DNA from: an uncultured Eubacterium sp.
GTDB lineage: Bacteria; Bacillota; Clostridia; Lachnospirales; Lachnospiraceae
Assembly (NCBI GenBank): GCA_905236225.1
Contig: CAJOPM010000122.1
Span: forward strand, 1 to 34,555
Length of the DNA: 34,555 bases
Direction: 5' to 3'
This document shows positions 9,630 through 18,671 of this stretch, piece by piece (position 1 is the first letter of the stretch; every line of letters starts with the position of its first letter). The notes beneath the pieces were generated by a model. It was given only the letters and a program-made list of their open reading frames with translations. It was not told the origin of the DNA and ran no database searches. Position numbers and translations under genes: made by a program.

Positions 9630-9649
9630 TTACGCCGTAGGTCTTTTTT
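9611..9649 (+). terminator. Rho-independent terminator of the motility operon
   Basis: AAAAGATCTATGG (9611-9623) pairs with CCGTAGGTCTTTT (9635-9647) over 13 bp with G.U pairs; 11-nt loop and U tract. Confidence 0.7.
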
Positions 9650-9686
9650 AGTGAAAGACTTGCATTTAAGAGAACTATTTACAAAA

Positions 9687-9759
9687 CACATATGTGGATC
9701 ACCGGGTCGGTGCCATTTGGTTATCCGGAATTGAAACATATGGAAGAACAACCAAACGG
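9687..9759 (+). promoter_or_regulatory. Structured rpsB 5' leader, candidate autoregulatory RNA
   Basis: Palindrome CACATATGTG (9687-9696), hairpin CACCG-GGT-CGGTG (9700-9712), and 9713-9722 (CCATTTGGTT) able to pair with 9750-9759 (AACCAAACGG) over the 5' edge of the Shine-Dalgarno. Confidence 0.4.
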
Positions 9760-9770
9760 AGGAAACAAAA

Positions 9771-10499
9771 ATGAGCGTAATTTCTATGAAGCAGCTGTTA
9801 GAGGCAGGAGTCCATTTTGGACATCAGACAAGACGTTGGGATCCTAAGATGGCTCCTTATATTTACACAGAGAGAAATGGTATTTATATTATCGATTTGC
9901 AGAAGTCTGTTGTTAAGGTTGATGAGGCATACAAAGCTGTATTTGACATTGTAGCAGGCGGAGGTAAGATTCTCTTTGTAGGAACTAAGAAGCAGGCGCA
10001 GGATTCTATTAAAGCAGAGGCTGAGCGTTGCGGAATGTATTATGTAAATGAAAGATGGCTTGGAGGAATGCTTACAAACTTTAAGACCATACAGAGCCGT
10101 ATTAAGAGATTAAAAAATATTGAGCAGATGGAAGCTGACGGAACATTTGAAGTACTTCCCAAAAAAGAAGTAATTGCTCTTAAAAAAGAGCAGGAGAAGC
10201 TTGAAAGAAATCTTGGCGGTATCAAAGAAATGAAGAAAATTCCGGATGCTATATTTGTTGTAGATCCCAAGAAAGAAAGAATTTGTATACAGGAAGCACA
10301 TTCTCTTAACATACCACTTATCGGAATTGTTGATACAAACTGTAATCCTGAGGAGATTGACTATGTAATTCCGGGAAATGATGATGCTATTCGTGCCGTT
10401 AAGCTTATTGTCTCAACGATGGCTGATGCGGTAATAGAGGCAAACCAGGGAGCTGAAGGAACAACAGAAGAGCAGCAGCAGAGTGAAGAAGAAGCATAA
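9771..10499 (+). CDS. rpsB: 30S ribosomal protein S2
   Basis: [46 protein letters not shown], canonical S2. Confidence 0.99.
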   Translation: MSVISMKQLLEAGVHFGHQTRRWDPKMAPYIYTERNGIYIIDLQKSVVKVDEAYKAVFDIVAGGGKILFVGTKKQAQDSIKAEAERCGMYYVNERWLGGMLTNFKTIQSRIKRLKNIEQMEADGTFEVLPKKEVIALKKEQEKLERNLGGIKEMKKIPDAIFVVDPKKERICIQEAHSLNIPLIGIVDTNCNPEEIDYVIPGNDDAIRAVKLIVSTMADAVIEANQGAEGTTEEQQQSEEEA

Positions 10500-10550
10500 A
10501 AAATACTTTAGTTGATAATATATGCATATAATCAGGAGGAATGATAAGAT

Positions 10551-11486
10551 ATGGCTATTACAGCATCACAGGTTAAAGAGTTGCGCGAGATGACAGGCGC
10601 AGGAATGATGGATTGTAAGAAGGCACTCACCGAAACTGACGGTGATATGGATGCCGCTGTAGAATATTTGAGAAAGAACGGACAGGCAAAGGCTGAGAAG
10701 AAAGCCGGAAGAATTGCAGCTGAAGGTCTTTGTGCAATTGCAGTAGATTCAGATCAGGTTGCAGCTGTAGTTGAAGTTAATTCAGAGACAGACTTTGTAG
10801 CAAAAAATGAAAAATTTCAAACCTATGTTAGTGCAGTAGCAAAACAGGCTTTAGCATCTGACGCTAAGGATTTAGATGCATTTATGCAGGAAAAATGGAA
10901 CGAGGATACTTCTAAGAGCGTTCAGGAAGCTTTAGTGGAAAAAGTCGCAACAATCGGAGAGAATCTTACAATTAGAAGATTTGAGAAGGTTACGGCTTCA
11001 AATGGCTGCGTTGTGTCATATGTTCATGGTGGCGGAAGAATCGGTGTTATTGTCGAAGCTGAATGCGGCAATGTTAATGATACAGTTAAAGAGGCACTTA
11101 CCAATGTAGCTATGCAGATTGCTGCTCTTAATCCAAAATTTGTTGACAGAAGCGAAGTTAGCAAAGAGTATCTTGACCATGAAGAAGAAATCCTTATGGC
11201 TCAGATTCAGAATGATCCTAAGGAGTCACAGAAACCTGAAAAGGTTATTCAGGGAATTATCAAGGGTAGAATTAATAAAGAGCTTAAAGAAATTTGCCTT
11301 GTAGATCAGGTTTATGTTAAGGCCGAAGATGGAAAGCAGACAGTTGGCAAGTATCTTGAACAGGTATCTAAAGAAGCCGGTACAGATGTTAAGGTTGCTC
11401 GTTTCGTTCGTTTTGAAACAGGCGAAGGAATTGAGAAGAAAGAGGAAGATTTTGCAGCTGAGGTTGCAGCTCAGATGAACCAGTAA
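10551..11486 (+). CDS. tsf: Elongation factor Ts
   Basis: MAITASQVKELREMTGAGMMDCKKALTE...; NSETDFVAKNEKF. Confidence 0.99.
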   Translation: MAITASQVKELREMTGAGMMDCKKALTETDGDMDAAVEYLRKNGQAKAEKKAGRIAAEGLCAIAVDSDQVAAVVEVNSETDFVAKNEKFQTYVSAVAKQALASDAKDLDAFMQEKWNEDTSKSVQEALVEKVATIGENLTIRRFEKVTASNGCVVSYVHGGGRIGVIVEAECGNVNDTVKEALTNVAMQIAALNPKFVDRSEVSKEYLDHEEEILMAQIQNDPKESQKPEKVIQGIIKGRINKELKEICLVDQVYVKAEDGKQTVGKYLEQVSKEAGTDVKVARFVRFETGEGIEKKEEDFAAEVAAQMNQ

Positions 11487-11507
11487 AAACAATACAATGA
11501 ATTTATA

Positions 11508-11559
11508 AAGATAAAAACCCCGAAAATGCGACTTTTCGCAGATTCGGGGTTTTTATCTT
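11508..11559. terminator. Strong bidirectional rho-independent terminator after tsf
   Basis: AAGATAAAAACCCCGAA / TTCGGGGTTTTTATCTT, 17-bp stem, with a nested TGCGA-CTTT-TCGCA hairpin. Confidence 0.95.
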
Positions 11560-11584
11560 GTTTAGGTTGCTGGTTGTTTTTTCC

Positions 11585-11613
11585 TTGAACTAAGGACTTA
11601 AGAGTTTTATAAT
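11585..11613 (+). promoter_or_regulatory. Sigma-A promoter for the REC-GGDEF-EAL-REC gene
   Basis: TTGAAC (11585-11590), 17-bp spacer, TATAAT (11608-11613). Confidence 0.75.
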
Positions 11614-11652
11614 AATTTATGAGACTGTAGAGGTTTTAATGGGAGAATATGT

Positions 11653-13803
11653 ATGGCCTTTGGAAATGTTGTTTTAATTGTAGATGATCAGAATATTAAT
11701 CGAGTTATTTTGAAGAATCTCTTAGAAAATGATTATGAGCTTCTTTTTGCAGAAAATGGACAGATTGCTATGCAACAACTAGAAGATCACTACGAAGATA
11801 TTGCGGTTGTTGTACTTGATATAGTTATGCCGGTAATGGATGGCTATGAAGTTCTTAAAGCTATGAAGGCTGATGATAATTATAGCAAGATACCGGTTGT
11901 AGTCATTACAATTATGGATAATTATTCATCAGAACTAAAAGCTGTTGAGCTTGGGGCTGTTGACTTTATATCAAGGCCATATGAACCTGAAATAGTAAGG
12001 CTTAGGATTAAGAATACAATTCAACTTAGATATATGTCAAATATGATGGATATTGTTACTAAGGACAGCCTTACAAATGTATATAATAAAGAAACATTTT
12101 ATGAGATGGTAAAAGAACGCATATCTGAAAAAGAAGATGGCGTAGAATATGACATTTTATCCGTAGATATTGAAAATTTCAAACTTATTAATGAAGTTTA
12201 TGGCAATCCGGAAGGCGATAAGATACTAAAATATATGTCAAGAGTTCTTCTTGGCAAGGAAAAAGAAATAGGCGGTATATGTGGACGCATTTCAGCAGAC
12301 CATTTTGTTATGCTGCATCCTCTTAAGGGTGATAATTTAAAAAATGCCAAGAATTTTGAGACTGATTTTGCGGATGATTTTTATCAGTGCATGGTTTCAT
12401 ACCCGATTGGTATAATGGTCAGCCCAAAAATGGGAGCTATTCGTATAGAAAATACAGATGAAGAAATATCCGGTTTGTGTGATAGAGCATATTTAGCTGC
12501 AAACGAGATTAAAGGAATATATAATAAGCATATTTCGTTTTACAATAATACTGTAAGAGACAAAATGTTGTTAGAACAGCAAATAGCCGGTGAAATGAGA
12601 AATGCTCTAAACGATGGAGAGTTTACTATATATTTCCAACCAAAGATAGATATAACAACAGGAAACCATGTTGGTGCAGAAACGCTTGTCAGATGGGAGC
12701 ATCCTAAAAAGGGGTTGCTTTCGCCTATGAATTTCGTTCCTTTGTTCGAAAAGAATGGATTTATTACCGAGATGGATAATTATATCTGGAATGAGGCAAG
12801 CAGCTTCATAGCAAGGCGCAAGGCTGAGGGTAAGCCCTACGTGCCATTATCGGTAAATGTATCCAGAAGAGATATATATAACGAAAAGCTTCCTCAGATT
12901 TTAACAGATATAGTCAGTAAACATGGAATTTTACCAAAAGACTTACATTTAGAGATAACCGAAACTGCTTATACTGAAAAGCCTGAACAGATAATAAGTG
13001 TTGTTGAGAAATTAAAAAGCTCCGGATTTGTTATAGAAATGGATGATTTCGGTTCGGGATATTCTTCGCTTAATATGCTGTCTGATTTACCGGTTGATGT
13101 TTTAAAACTTGATATGAAATTCCTTCAAAACGAAAGATTAAGAAAAAAGCAAACAGGAAGTATATTGAATTTTATTATTTCTCTTGCAAGGTGGATGAAT
13201 CTGGAAGTAGTTGCGGAAGGTGTAGAAACCAGAGAGCAACTTGACTTGCTTAGATCATTGGAATGTGATCAGGCTCAAGGATATTATTTTGCTAAGCCTA
13301 TGCCTGAAGAGGAATATATTAAGCTGCTTGAAAAAGAAGGGCCGACATTTAATCTCGGAGATGAGATTGATAAAGATATGCCGGTTAAAATCGAAGGATT
13401 AGTCGGTGGCGAGACTATGCTTGTAGTAGATGATATGAGCATAAACAGAAATATTGTAAGAAAAATCTTTAACGATTCATTTAAGATAGCAGAGGCGGAA
13501 AATGGCAAGTTAGCTCTAGAGTATTTGCGTAATCATCCCGGAGAAATCAGCATTATTTTGCTTGATCTTATTATGCCTGAGATGGATGGATATATATTCC
13601 TGAAAAATATAAAAAAGGATCCCAATCTTAAGGATATACCTATTATTGTGGCCTCTCAAAGAGGTGAAATGAATGAAAAACGTGTGCTAAAACTTGGAGC
13701 GGATGATTATTTGGAAAGACCGTTTTACGCTTCGGTAGTTAGGAAAAGAGTCAGTAATGTGATGGCAAAGAAGTATTTTGAGAACCTTATAGACAAAAAA
13801 TGA
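11653..13803 (+). CDS. Two-receiver c-di-GMP regulator: REC - degenerate GGDEF - EAL - REC
   Basis: REC1 VLIVDDQNIN..LDIVMPVMDGYE. GGDEF site replaced (GRISADHFVML). EAL motifs present (AETLVRWEHP, LEITETAY, MDDFGSGYSSL, VAEGVET, QGYYFAKP). REC2 MLVVDDMSIN..LDLIMPEMDGY. Confidence 0.93.
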   Translation: MAFGNVVLIVDDQNINRVILKNLLENDYELLFAENGQIAMQQLEDHYEDIAVVVLDIVMPVMDGYEVLKAMKADDNYSKIPVVVITIMDNYSSELKAVELGAVDFISRPYEPEIVRLRIKNTIQLRYMSNMMDIVTKDSLTNVYNKETFYEMVKERISEKEDGVEYDILSVDIENFKLINEVYGNPEGDKILKYMSRVLLGKEKEIGGICGRISADHFVMLHPLKGDNLKNAKNFETDFADDFYQCMVSYPIGIMVSPKMGAIRIENTDEEISGLCDRAYLAANEIKGIYNKHISFYNNTVRDKMLLEQQIAGEMRNALNDGEFTIYFQPKIDITTGNHVGAETLVRWEHPKKGLLSPMNFVPLFEKNGFITEMDNYIWNEASSFIARRKAEGKPYVPLSVNVSRRDIYNEKLPQILTDIVSKHGILPKDLHLEITETAYTEKPEQIISVVEKLKSSGFVIEMDDFGSGYSSLNMLSDLPVDVLKLDMKFLQNERLRKKQTGSILNFIISLARWMNLEVVAEGVETREQLDLLRSLECDQAQGYYFAKPMPEEEYIKLLEKEGPTFNLGDEIDKDMPVKIEGLVGGETMLVVDDMSINRNIVRKIFNDSFKIAEAENGKLALEYLRNHPGEISIILLDLIMPEMDGYIFLKNIKKDPNLKDIPIIVASQRGEMNEKRVLKLGADDYLERPFYASVVRKRVSNVMAKKYFENLIDKK

Positions 13804-13881
13804 TTTTTCGTTATATTTTTGTATGTATTTTCTATAAAGTGTGGTACAATTAGTTGTCAAAATTTTATATGGAGGAGTTTT

Positions 13882-14820
13882 ATGGGAAATCTTGACCCAT
13901 CTTCCAACTTAAAGGAGAACTATAGGCGCCACAAGAGAGTACAGCGTTTAAAGAATACCATACTTCTTATCGCTTTTATTTGGATAATAGTTTCTATTAT
14001 TTCCATTATTGGCTTAGCTGTTTATGTTAGAACATTAAAGGTACGCCTTACCAAATTAGAGGAAAATACCACAGTTTTAGAACAGCTTATTACAGGTGAA
14101 GAGACCACAATCTCGACGGATAGTAATTCGAAGGACGATAATTCTTCCAGCGTAAGTACTGGTATGCAAGAAGATGATGAGGTTGATCAGATGAAGGTCT
14201 ATCTTACATTTGATGATGGACCTAGCGATAATACTTCGCAGATTCTTGATATTCTTGATGAATACGGTGTAAAGGCGACGTTTTTTGTAATTGGAAAAGA
14301 AGATAGTGAGTCTAAGGCATTATATAAAAGAATTGTAGATGAGGGGCATACAATAGGTATGCATTCGTATTCGCATGATTACAGTAGTATATACTCATCT
14401 TTAAAAGCATTTAAGAAAGACTTTAAGAAAATAAAGAATTGCATATATGAAGCAACAGGAGTAAATCCGGTTTATTATAGATTTCCCGGAGGAAGCTCGA
14501 ATCAAGTAAGCAATGTTTCTATGTATAAATTTATTTCGTATCTTAACTCGCAAGATATTACATACTTTGATTGGAATGTTTCTAGCGGCGATGCTACAAG
14601 TGAGGCATATTCTACGGAAGATCTAATCTCAGCTGTTATGGGAGATGTTGTTAACTACAATTCGTCAGTTGTTTTGCTTCATGATACTGAAGCAAAGGAT
14701 ACTACAGTAGATGCGCTTTCTTCTCTAATTGAAGAACTTCAAGCTTCAGGAGCACAGATATTGCCGATTGATGAAGATACGGAACTAGTACAGCATATTT
14801 ATTACAAAAGTATAGAATAA
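13882..14820 (+). CDS. Membrane-anchored NodB-family polysaccharide deacetylase
   Basis: TM near N-terminus; NodB motifs TFDDGPSDNTSQILDIL, HTIGMHSYSHDY, YYRFPGGSSN, VVLLHDTEAK. ATG follows GGAGGAG; extended -10 TGGTACAAT at 13842-13850. Confidence 0.92.
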   Translation: MGNLDPSSNLKENYRRHKRVQRLKNTILLIAFIWIIVSIISIIGLAVYVRTLKVRLTKLEENTTVLEQLITGEETTISTDSNSKDDNSSSVSTGMQEDDEVDQMKVYLTFDDGPSDNTSQILDILDEYGVKATFFVIGKEDSESKALYKRIVDEGHTIGMHSYSHDYSSIYSSLKAFKKDFKKIKNCIYEATGVNPVYYRFPGGSSNQVSNVSMYKFISYLNSQDITYFDWNVSSGDATSEAYSTEDLISAVMGDVVNYNSSVVLLHDTEAKDTTVDALSSLIEELQASGAQILPIDEDTELVQHIYYKSIE

Positions 14821-14843
14821 TTATATTTTAGGAGGATAGACGG

Positions 14844-15806
14844 ATGAGTTTTTTTAAAGATTTCAAAGAAGACCTCGATCAGGCCACAAAGGAAATCTTA
14901 TCCGGTGAGGATGATGAATTTGCAGGTTCAGTTGATGCGAATGTTGATGATGGGAGCCTTGAGAGCGATATAGACGCACAGTCTGAGCTGGCAAAACTCG
15001 ATGGATTCTTAGAGGAAGTTGATGAAGAAGCAATAAACGAAGAATCTAAACCTTTTGCAGTGGATGAAGATGATAAGTCATTTGTAATGCAAGATGATTC
15101 TGAAAAAGATGAACAGATTGCAGAAGAAATAAGTGAGGAATTGCCTGAAGATACATTAGATAATACTAATGATGATCAGTTTAATGAAGAAAATAACATG
15201 GAGGAAAATGTAATGGACACAATGGACAACGGAGAAATCAAAGAAGAATTTGCACAGGAGGTTACTGAAGAAATAAACACTGATAGTCTTGATAATAATG
15301 ATTCAGTAACTGAAGTTGATACCGTGGGAGTAACAGAAGAAGATGATGAAATCTCTGATGAAGAAGCTATTATTACTCAGGGTATGACGATTACCGGTGA
15401 TGTTGAAACTGCAGGATCAATTGAAATTCGCGGTAATGTTAAAGGTAATGTTAAGTGCCGTGGAAAGCTTGTAGTTACCGGAAATATCGCCGGCAATACA
15501 AACTCTTCAGAGTTCTTTGCTGATTCAGCAAGAATTAACGGAGAAATTGAAAGCACCGGAACCGTTAAGGTTGGTCTTGGCTCTGTTATTGTTGGAAATA
15601 TTAATGCAACATCAGCAGTTGTTGCCGGTGCAATAAAAGGTGATATAGACGTTAAAGGCCCCGTTGTTGTTGATACATCAGCTGTAATTGTTGGTAATAT
15701 TAAATCACGTTCAGTTCAGATTAATAATGGCGCTGTTATTGAAGGATTCTGCTCGCAGGCTTATTCAGACGTTGATGTAACTGAAATTTTCCAAGAGGCT
15801 GAATAA
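14844..15806 (+). CDS. Bactofilin with a long acidic N-terminal extension
   Basis: C-terminal bactofilin beta-helix (ITQGMTITGDVETAGSIEIRGNVKGNVKCRGKLVVTGNIAGN...) preceded by about 175 Asp/Glu-rich residues. Confidence 0.88.
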   Translation: MSFFKDFKEDLDQATKEILSGEDDEFAGSVDANVDDGSLESDIDAQSELAKLDGFLEEVDEEAINEESKPFAVDEDDKSFVMQDDSEKDEQIAEEISEELPEDTLDNTNDDQFNEENNMEENVMDTMDNGEIKEEFAQEVTEEINTDSLDNNDSVTEVDTVGVTEEDDEISDEEAIITQGMTITGDVETAGSIEIRGNVKGNVKCRGKLVVTGNIAGNTNSSEFFADSARINGEIESTGTVKVGLGSVIVGNINATSAVVAGAIKGDIDVKGPVVVDTSAVIVGNIKSRSVQINNGAVIEGFCSQAYSDVDVTEIFQEAE

Positions 15807-15807
15807 T

Positions 15808-16503
15808 ATGAAGAGAGTACTGCTTAAACTTAGCGGAGAAGCTCTTGCCGGAGATAACAAGAGTGGATTTGATGAAGAAACGGTGCGCCGTGTTGCAAAA
15901 CAGGTGAAAAGCATTGTATCATCCGGTGTTGAAGTTGCTATTGTAATTGGCGGCGGTAATTTTTGGCGAGGCAGACAAAGTAATGCAATTGACAGGACAA
16001 AGGCAGATCAAATTGGTATGCTTGCCACTGTTATGAATTGTATTTACACCTCAGAGGTCTTTAGATCAGAAGGCTTAAAGACAGAGATTATGACACCGTT
16101 TGTTTGTGGCGCTTTTACAAAGCTTTTTTCTAAGGATGAGACAAATGCAGCATTTAGCGAGGGTAAAGTAGTATTCTTTGCCGGTGGTACCGGTCATCCG
16201 TATTTTTCTACTGATACAGCAACTATTCTTAGGGCTGTTGAGATAGAAGCTGATGCTATATTACTTGCAAAGGCAGTGGATGGTGTATATGACAGTGATC
16301 CTAAGACAAACAGGGATGCTAAGCGATATGATGAAGTTACAATTCAAGAAGTAATTGACAAAAAGCTTGCTGTTGTTGATTTGACTGCTTCTATTATGTC
16401 AATGGAGAACAAGATGCCGATGTATGTTTTTGCATTACAGGAAGAGAATAGTATTATCAAAGCGATAAGCGGCAGTTTTAATGGGACATATGTTAGTGTC
16501 TAA
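15808..16503 (+). CDS. pyrH: UMP kinase
   Basis: [54 protein letters not shown]. Confidence 0.98.
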   Translation: MKRVLLKLSGEALAGDNKSGFDEETVRRVAKQVKSIVSSGVEVAIVIGGGNFWRGRQSNAIDRTKADQIGMLATVMNCIYTSEVFRSEGLKTEIMTPFVCGAFTKLFSKDETNAAFSEGKVVFFAGGTGHPYFSTDTATILRAVEIEADAILLAKAVDGVYDSDPKTNRDAKRYDEVTIQEVIDKKLAVVDLTASIMSMENKMPMYVFALQEENSIIKAISGSFNGTYVSV

Positions 16504-16513
16504 GGGAGGAAAG

Positions 16514-17068
16514 ATGGACGAGAGATTAAATCAGTATGAAGTTAAGATGGGAAAATCATACGATAATTTAATAAATGAATATGCATCTATCAGAGCCGGA
16601 AGGGCGAATCCACATGTTCTTGACAGCATAAAGGTAGATTATTACGGAACACCTACACCTTTGCAGCAGGTCGCAAACGTATCTGTTCCTGAGCCTAGAT
16701 TAATTCAAATCCAGCCTTGGGAAAACAGTATGGTAAAGGAAATTGAAAAGGCTATTCTTACATCAGATTTAGGGATTAATCCTACTAATGATGGAAAGGC
16801 TATTAGACTGGTATTTCCTGAACTTACCGAAGAAAGAAGAAAAGAGCTTGCAAAAGATGTCAAGAAAAAAGGAGAGAATACCAAGGTTGCAGTCAGAAAT
16901 ATCAGACGTGATGCGAATGATGCAATGAAAAAACTTGGTAAATCCTCGGATATTTCTGAAGATGAGATTAAAGAGCTTGAAGAGGAAATTCAAAAGCTTA
17001 CCGATAGTTATATCAAGAAGATAGATGAGGCCGTTGAGGTCAAGTCTAAAGAGATACTTACAGTATAG
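16514..17068 (+). CDS. frr: Ribosome recycling factor
   Basis: [65 protein letters not shown] after GGGAGGAAAG. Confidence 0.98.
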   Translation: MDERLNQYEVKMGKSYDNLINEYASIRAGRANPHVLDSIKVDYYGTPTPLQQVANVSVPEPRLIQIQPWENSMVKEIEKAILTSDLGINPTNDGKAIRLVFPELTEERRKELAKDVKKKGENTKVAVRNIRRDANDAMKKLGKSSDISEDEIKELEEEIQKLTDSYIKKIDEAVEVKSKEILTV

Positions 17069-17091
17069 ATTATTATTAATAAATGTGATTT

Positions 17092-17133
17092 AAAGCCTGT
17101 CTGAGAATATTTAATTGTGCGGACAGGCTTTTG
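17092..17133 (+). terminator. Rho-independent terminator/attenuator between frr and uppS
   Basis: AAAGCCTGTC (17092-17101) / GACAGGCTTT (17122-17131), perfect 10-bp stem followed by TTG; 22 nt before the uppS ATG. Confidence 0.75.
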
Positions 17134-17153
17134 TATAGATTGTGAGGTCGCTT

Positions 17154-17864
17154 ATGAATATACCGCAACATGTAGCCATTATACTTGATGGTAACGGAAG
17201 ATGGGCTAAACAAAAAGGTATGCCGAGAAACTATGGTCATATGCAAGGTGCTAAAACCTTAGAAGAAATAGTAGAAGCTGCATGGGATTTTGGAATTAAA
17301 TATTTGACTGTATATGCTTTTTCGACTGAAAACTGGAACAGACCGGACGGAGAAATACATGCCCTTATGAATTTGTTTAGAACATATCTAAAGAAATGCC
17401 ATAAATTATGTGTAAAGCATAATATTAAGATGAAGATAATTGGTGATATAGAGGGGCTTAGTGAAGATATCCGGGAACTAATTGTAAATCTTGAGGAGAT
17501 ATCAAAGGATTTTACAGGATTAAATCTTGTGATTGCACTTAATTATGGAAGTCGTAATGAGATGATACGTGCAATCAAAAAGATGACACATAAAGTTATA
17601 TCAAACGAAATTCAAATTGATGATATCGATGAGCAGCTTTTTAGTAATATGCTTGATACAGCGAAAATTCCGGATCCGGATTTTTTGATTAGAACGAGTG
17701 GAGAACTAAGGATTTCTAATTATCTTTTGTGGCAAATAGCATATAGTGAACTTTATTTTACTGATGTTGCTTGGCCTGATTTTCATAAAGACAAACTAAA
17801 AGAGGCACTTGATGAATATTCATCAAGACAAAGAAGATTTGGAAAGGTTGATGTAAATGCTTAA
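17154..17864 (+). CDS. uppS: Isoprenyl transferase (undecaprenyl diphosphate synthase)
   Basis: PQHVAIILDGNGRWAKQKGMPRNYGHMQGAKTLEEI; FSTENWNRP; DFLIRTSGELRISNYLLWQIAYSELYF. Confidence 0.97.
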   Translation: MNIPQHVAIILDGNGRWAKQKGMPRNYGHMQGAKTLEEIVEAAWDFGIKYLTVYAFSTENWNRPDGEIHALMNLFRTYLKKCHKLCVKHNIKMKIIGDIEGLSEDIRELIVNLEEISKDFTGLNLVIALNYGSRNEMIRAIKKMTHKVISNEIQIDDIDEQLFSNMLDTAKIPDPDFLIRTSGELRISNYLLWQIAYSELYFTDVAWPDFHKDKLKEALDEYSSRQRRFGKVDVNA

Positions 17865-18660
17865 AACGCGTGTTATAAGCGGCGCAATATTAGCGCTGAT
17901 TCTGTTTGTTTTGCTTATTGCAGGCGGTAACTATCTTCTGATAGCTACCGGGGCTGTATCTGTAATTGGTATGTATGAACTTTATAAAGTTTTCAAGATT
18001 CAGAATAATGCAATAGCCTATGTTGGTTATATTGCATCTGTGGTTTATTTTTTAAATCTTAAATTTTCATTTATTGCTGATGTTAAGATGCTGTTTTTGT
18101 TAGCTCTTATTGTTATGCTTTTTATTTTTGTTTTTTCTTATCCTAAAGTACATGCTACCCAGTTGATGGCAGCGTTTTTTGCTATATTTTATGTTGCACT
18201 AATGTTGTCTTGTGTTTATCTCACAAGAGAGCTTGAGGCAGGGAAATATTTAGTTTGGCTTATTTTCATATGCTCATGGGTTTGTGATACTTGTGCTTAT
18301 TTTGTTGGGGTAAAATTTGGAAAGCATAAGATGGCACCTGTTTTAAGTCCCAAAAAATCAAAAGAAGGTGCGATAGGAGGTATAGTCGGCTCGGCCGTAA
18401 TTGCGCTTCTATTTGGAATAATATTTGGAAGAAATATGGATATGAGTTTTACGCAGATACTGCTTTTCCCGGTTATTTGTGCTATTGGCGGTTTTATTTC
18501 AATGATAGGTGATTTAGCTGCATCAGCTATAAAAAGATTTTATGAAATCAAGGATTATGGCAATCTTATACCCGGACATGGAGGTATTTTGGACAGGTTT
18601 GACAGCGTAATTATTACAGCGCCAATAGTTTACTATTTGTCGGTTTATTTTTTTAGATAA
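17857..18660 (+). CDS. cdsA: Phosphatidate cytidylyltransferase
   Basis: Polytopic membrane protein; WVCDTCAYFVGVKFGKHKMAPVLSPKKSKEGAIGG and CdsA signature SMIGDLAASAIKRFYEIKDYGNLIPGHGGILDRFDS. Confidence 0.97.
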   Translation: MLKTRVISGAILALILFVLLIAGGNYLLIATGAVSVIGMYELYKVFKIQNNAIAYVGYIASVVYFLNLKFSFIADVKMLFLLALIVMLFIFVFSYPKVHATQLMAAFFAIFYVALMLSCVYLTRELEAGKYLVWLIFICSWVCDTCAYFVGVKFGKHKMAPVLSPKKSKEGAIGGIVGSAVIALLFGIIFGRNMDMSFTQILLFPVICAIGGFISMIGDLAASAIKRFYEIKDYGNLIPGHGGILDRFDSVIITAPIVYYLSVYFFR

Positions 18661-18671
18661 GAGTGATTAAA

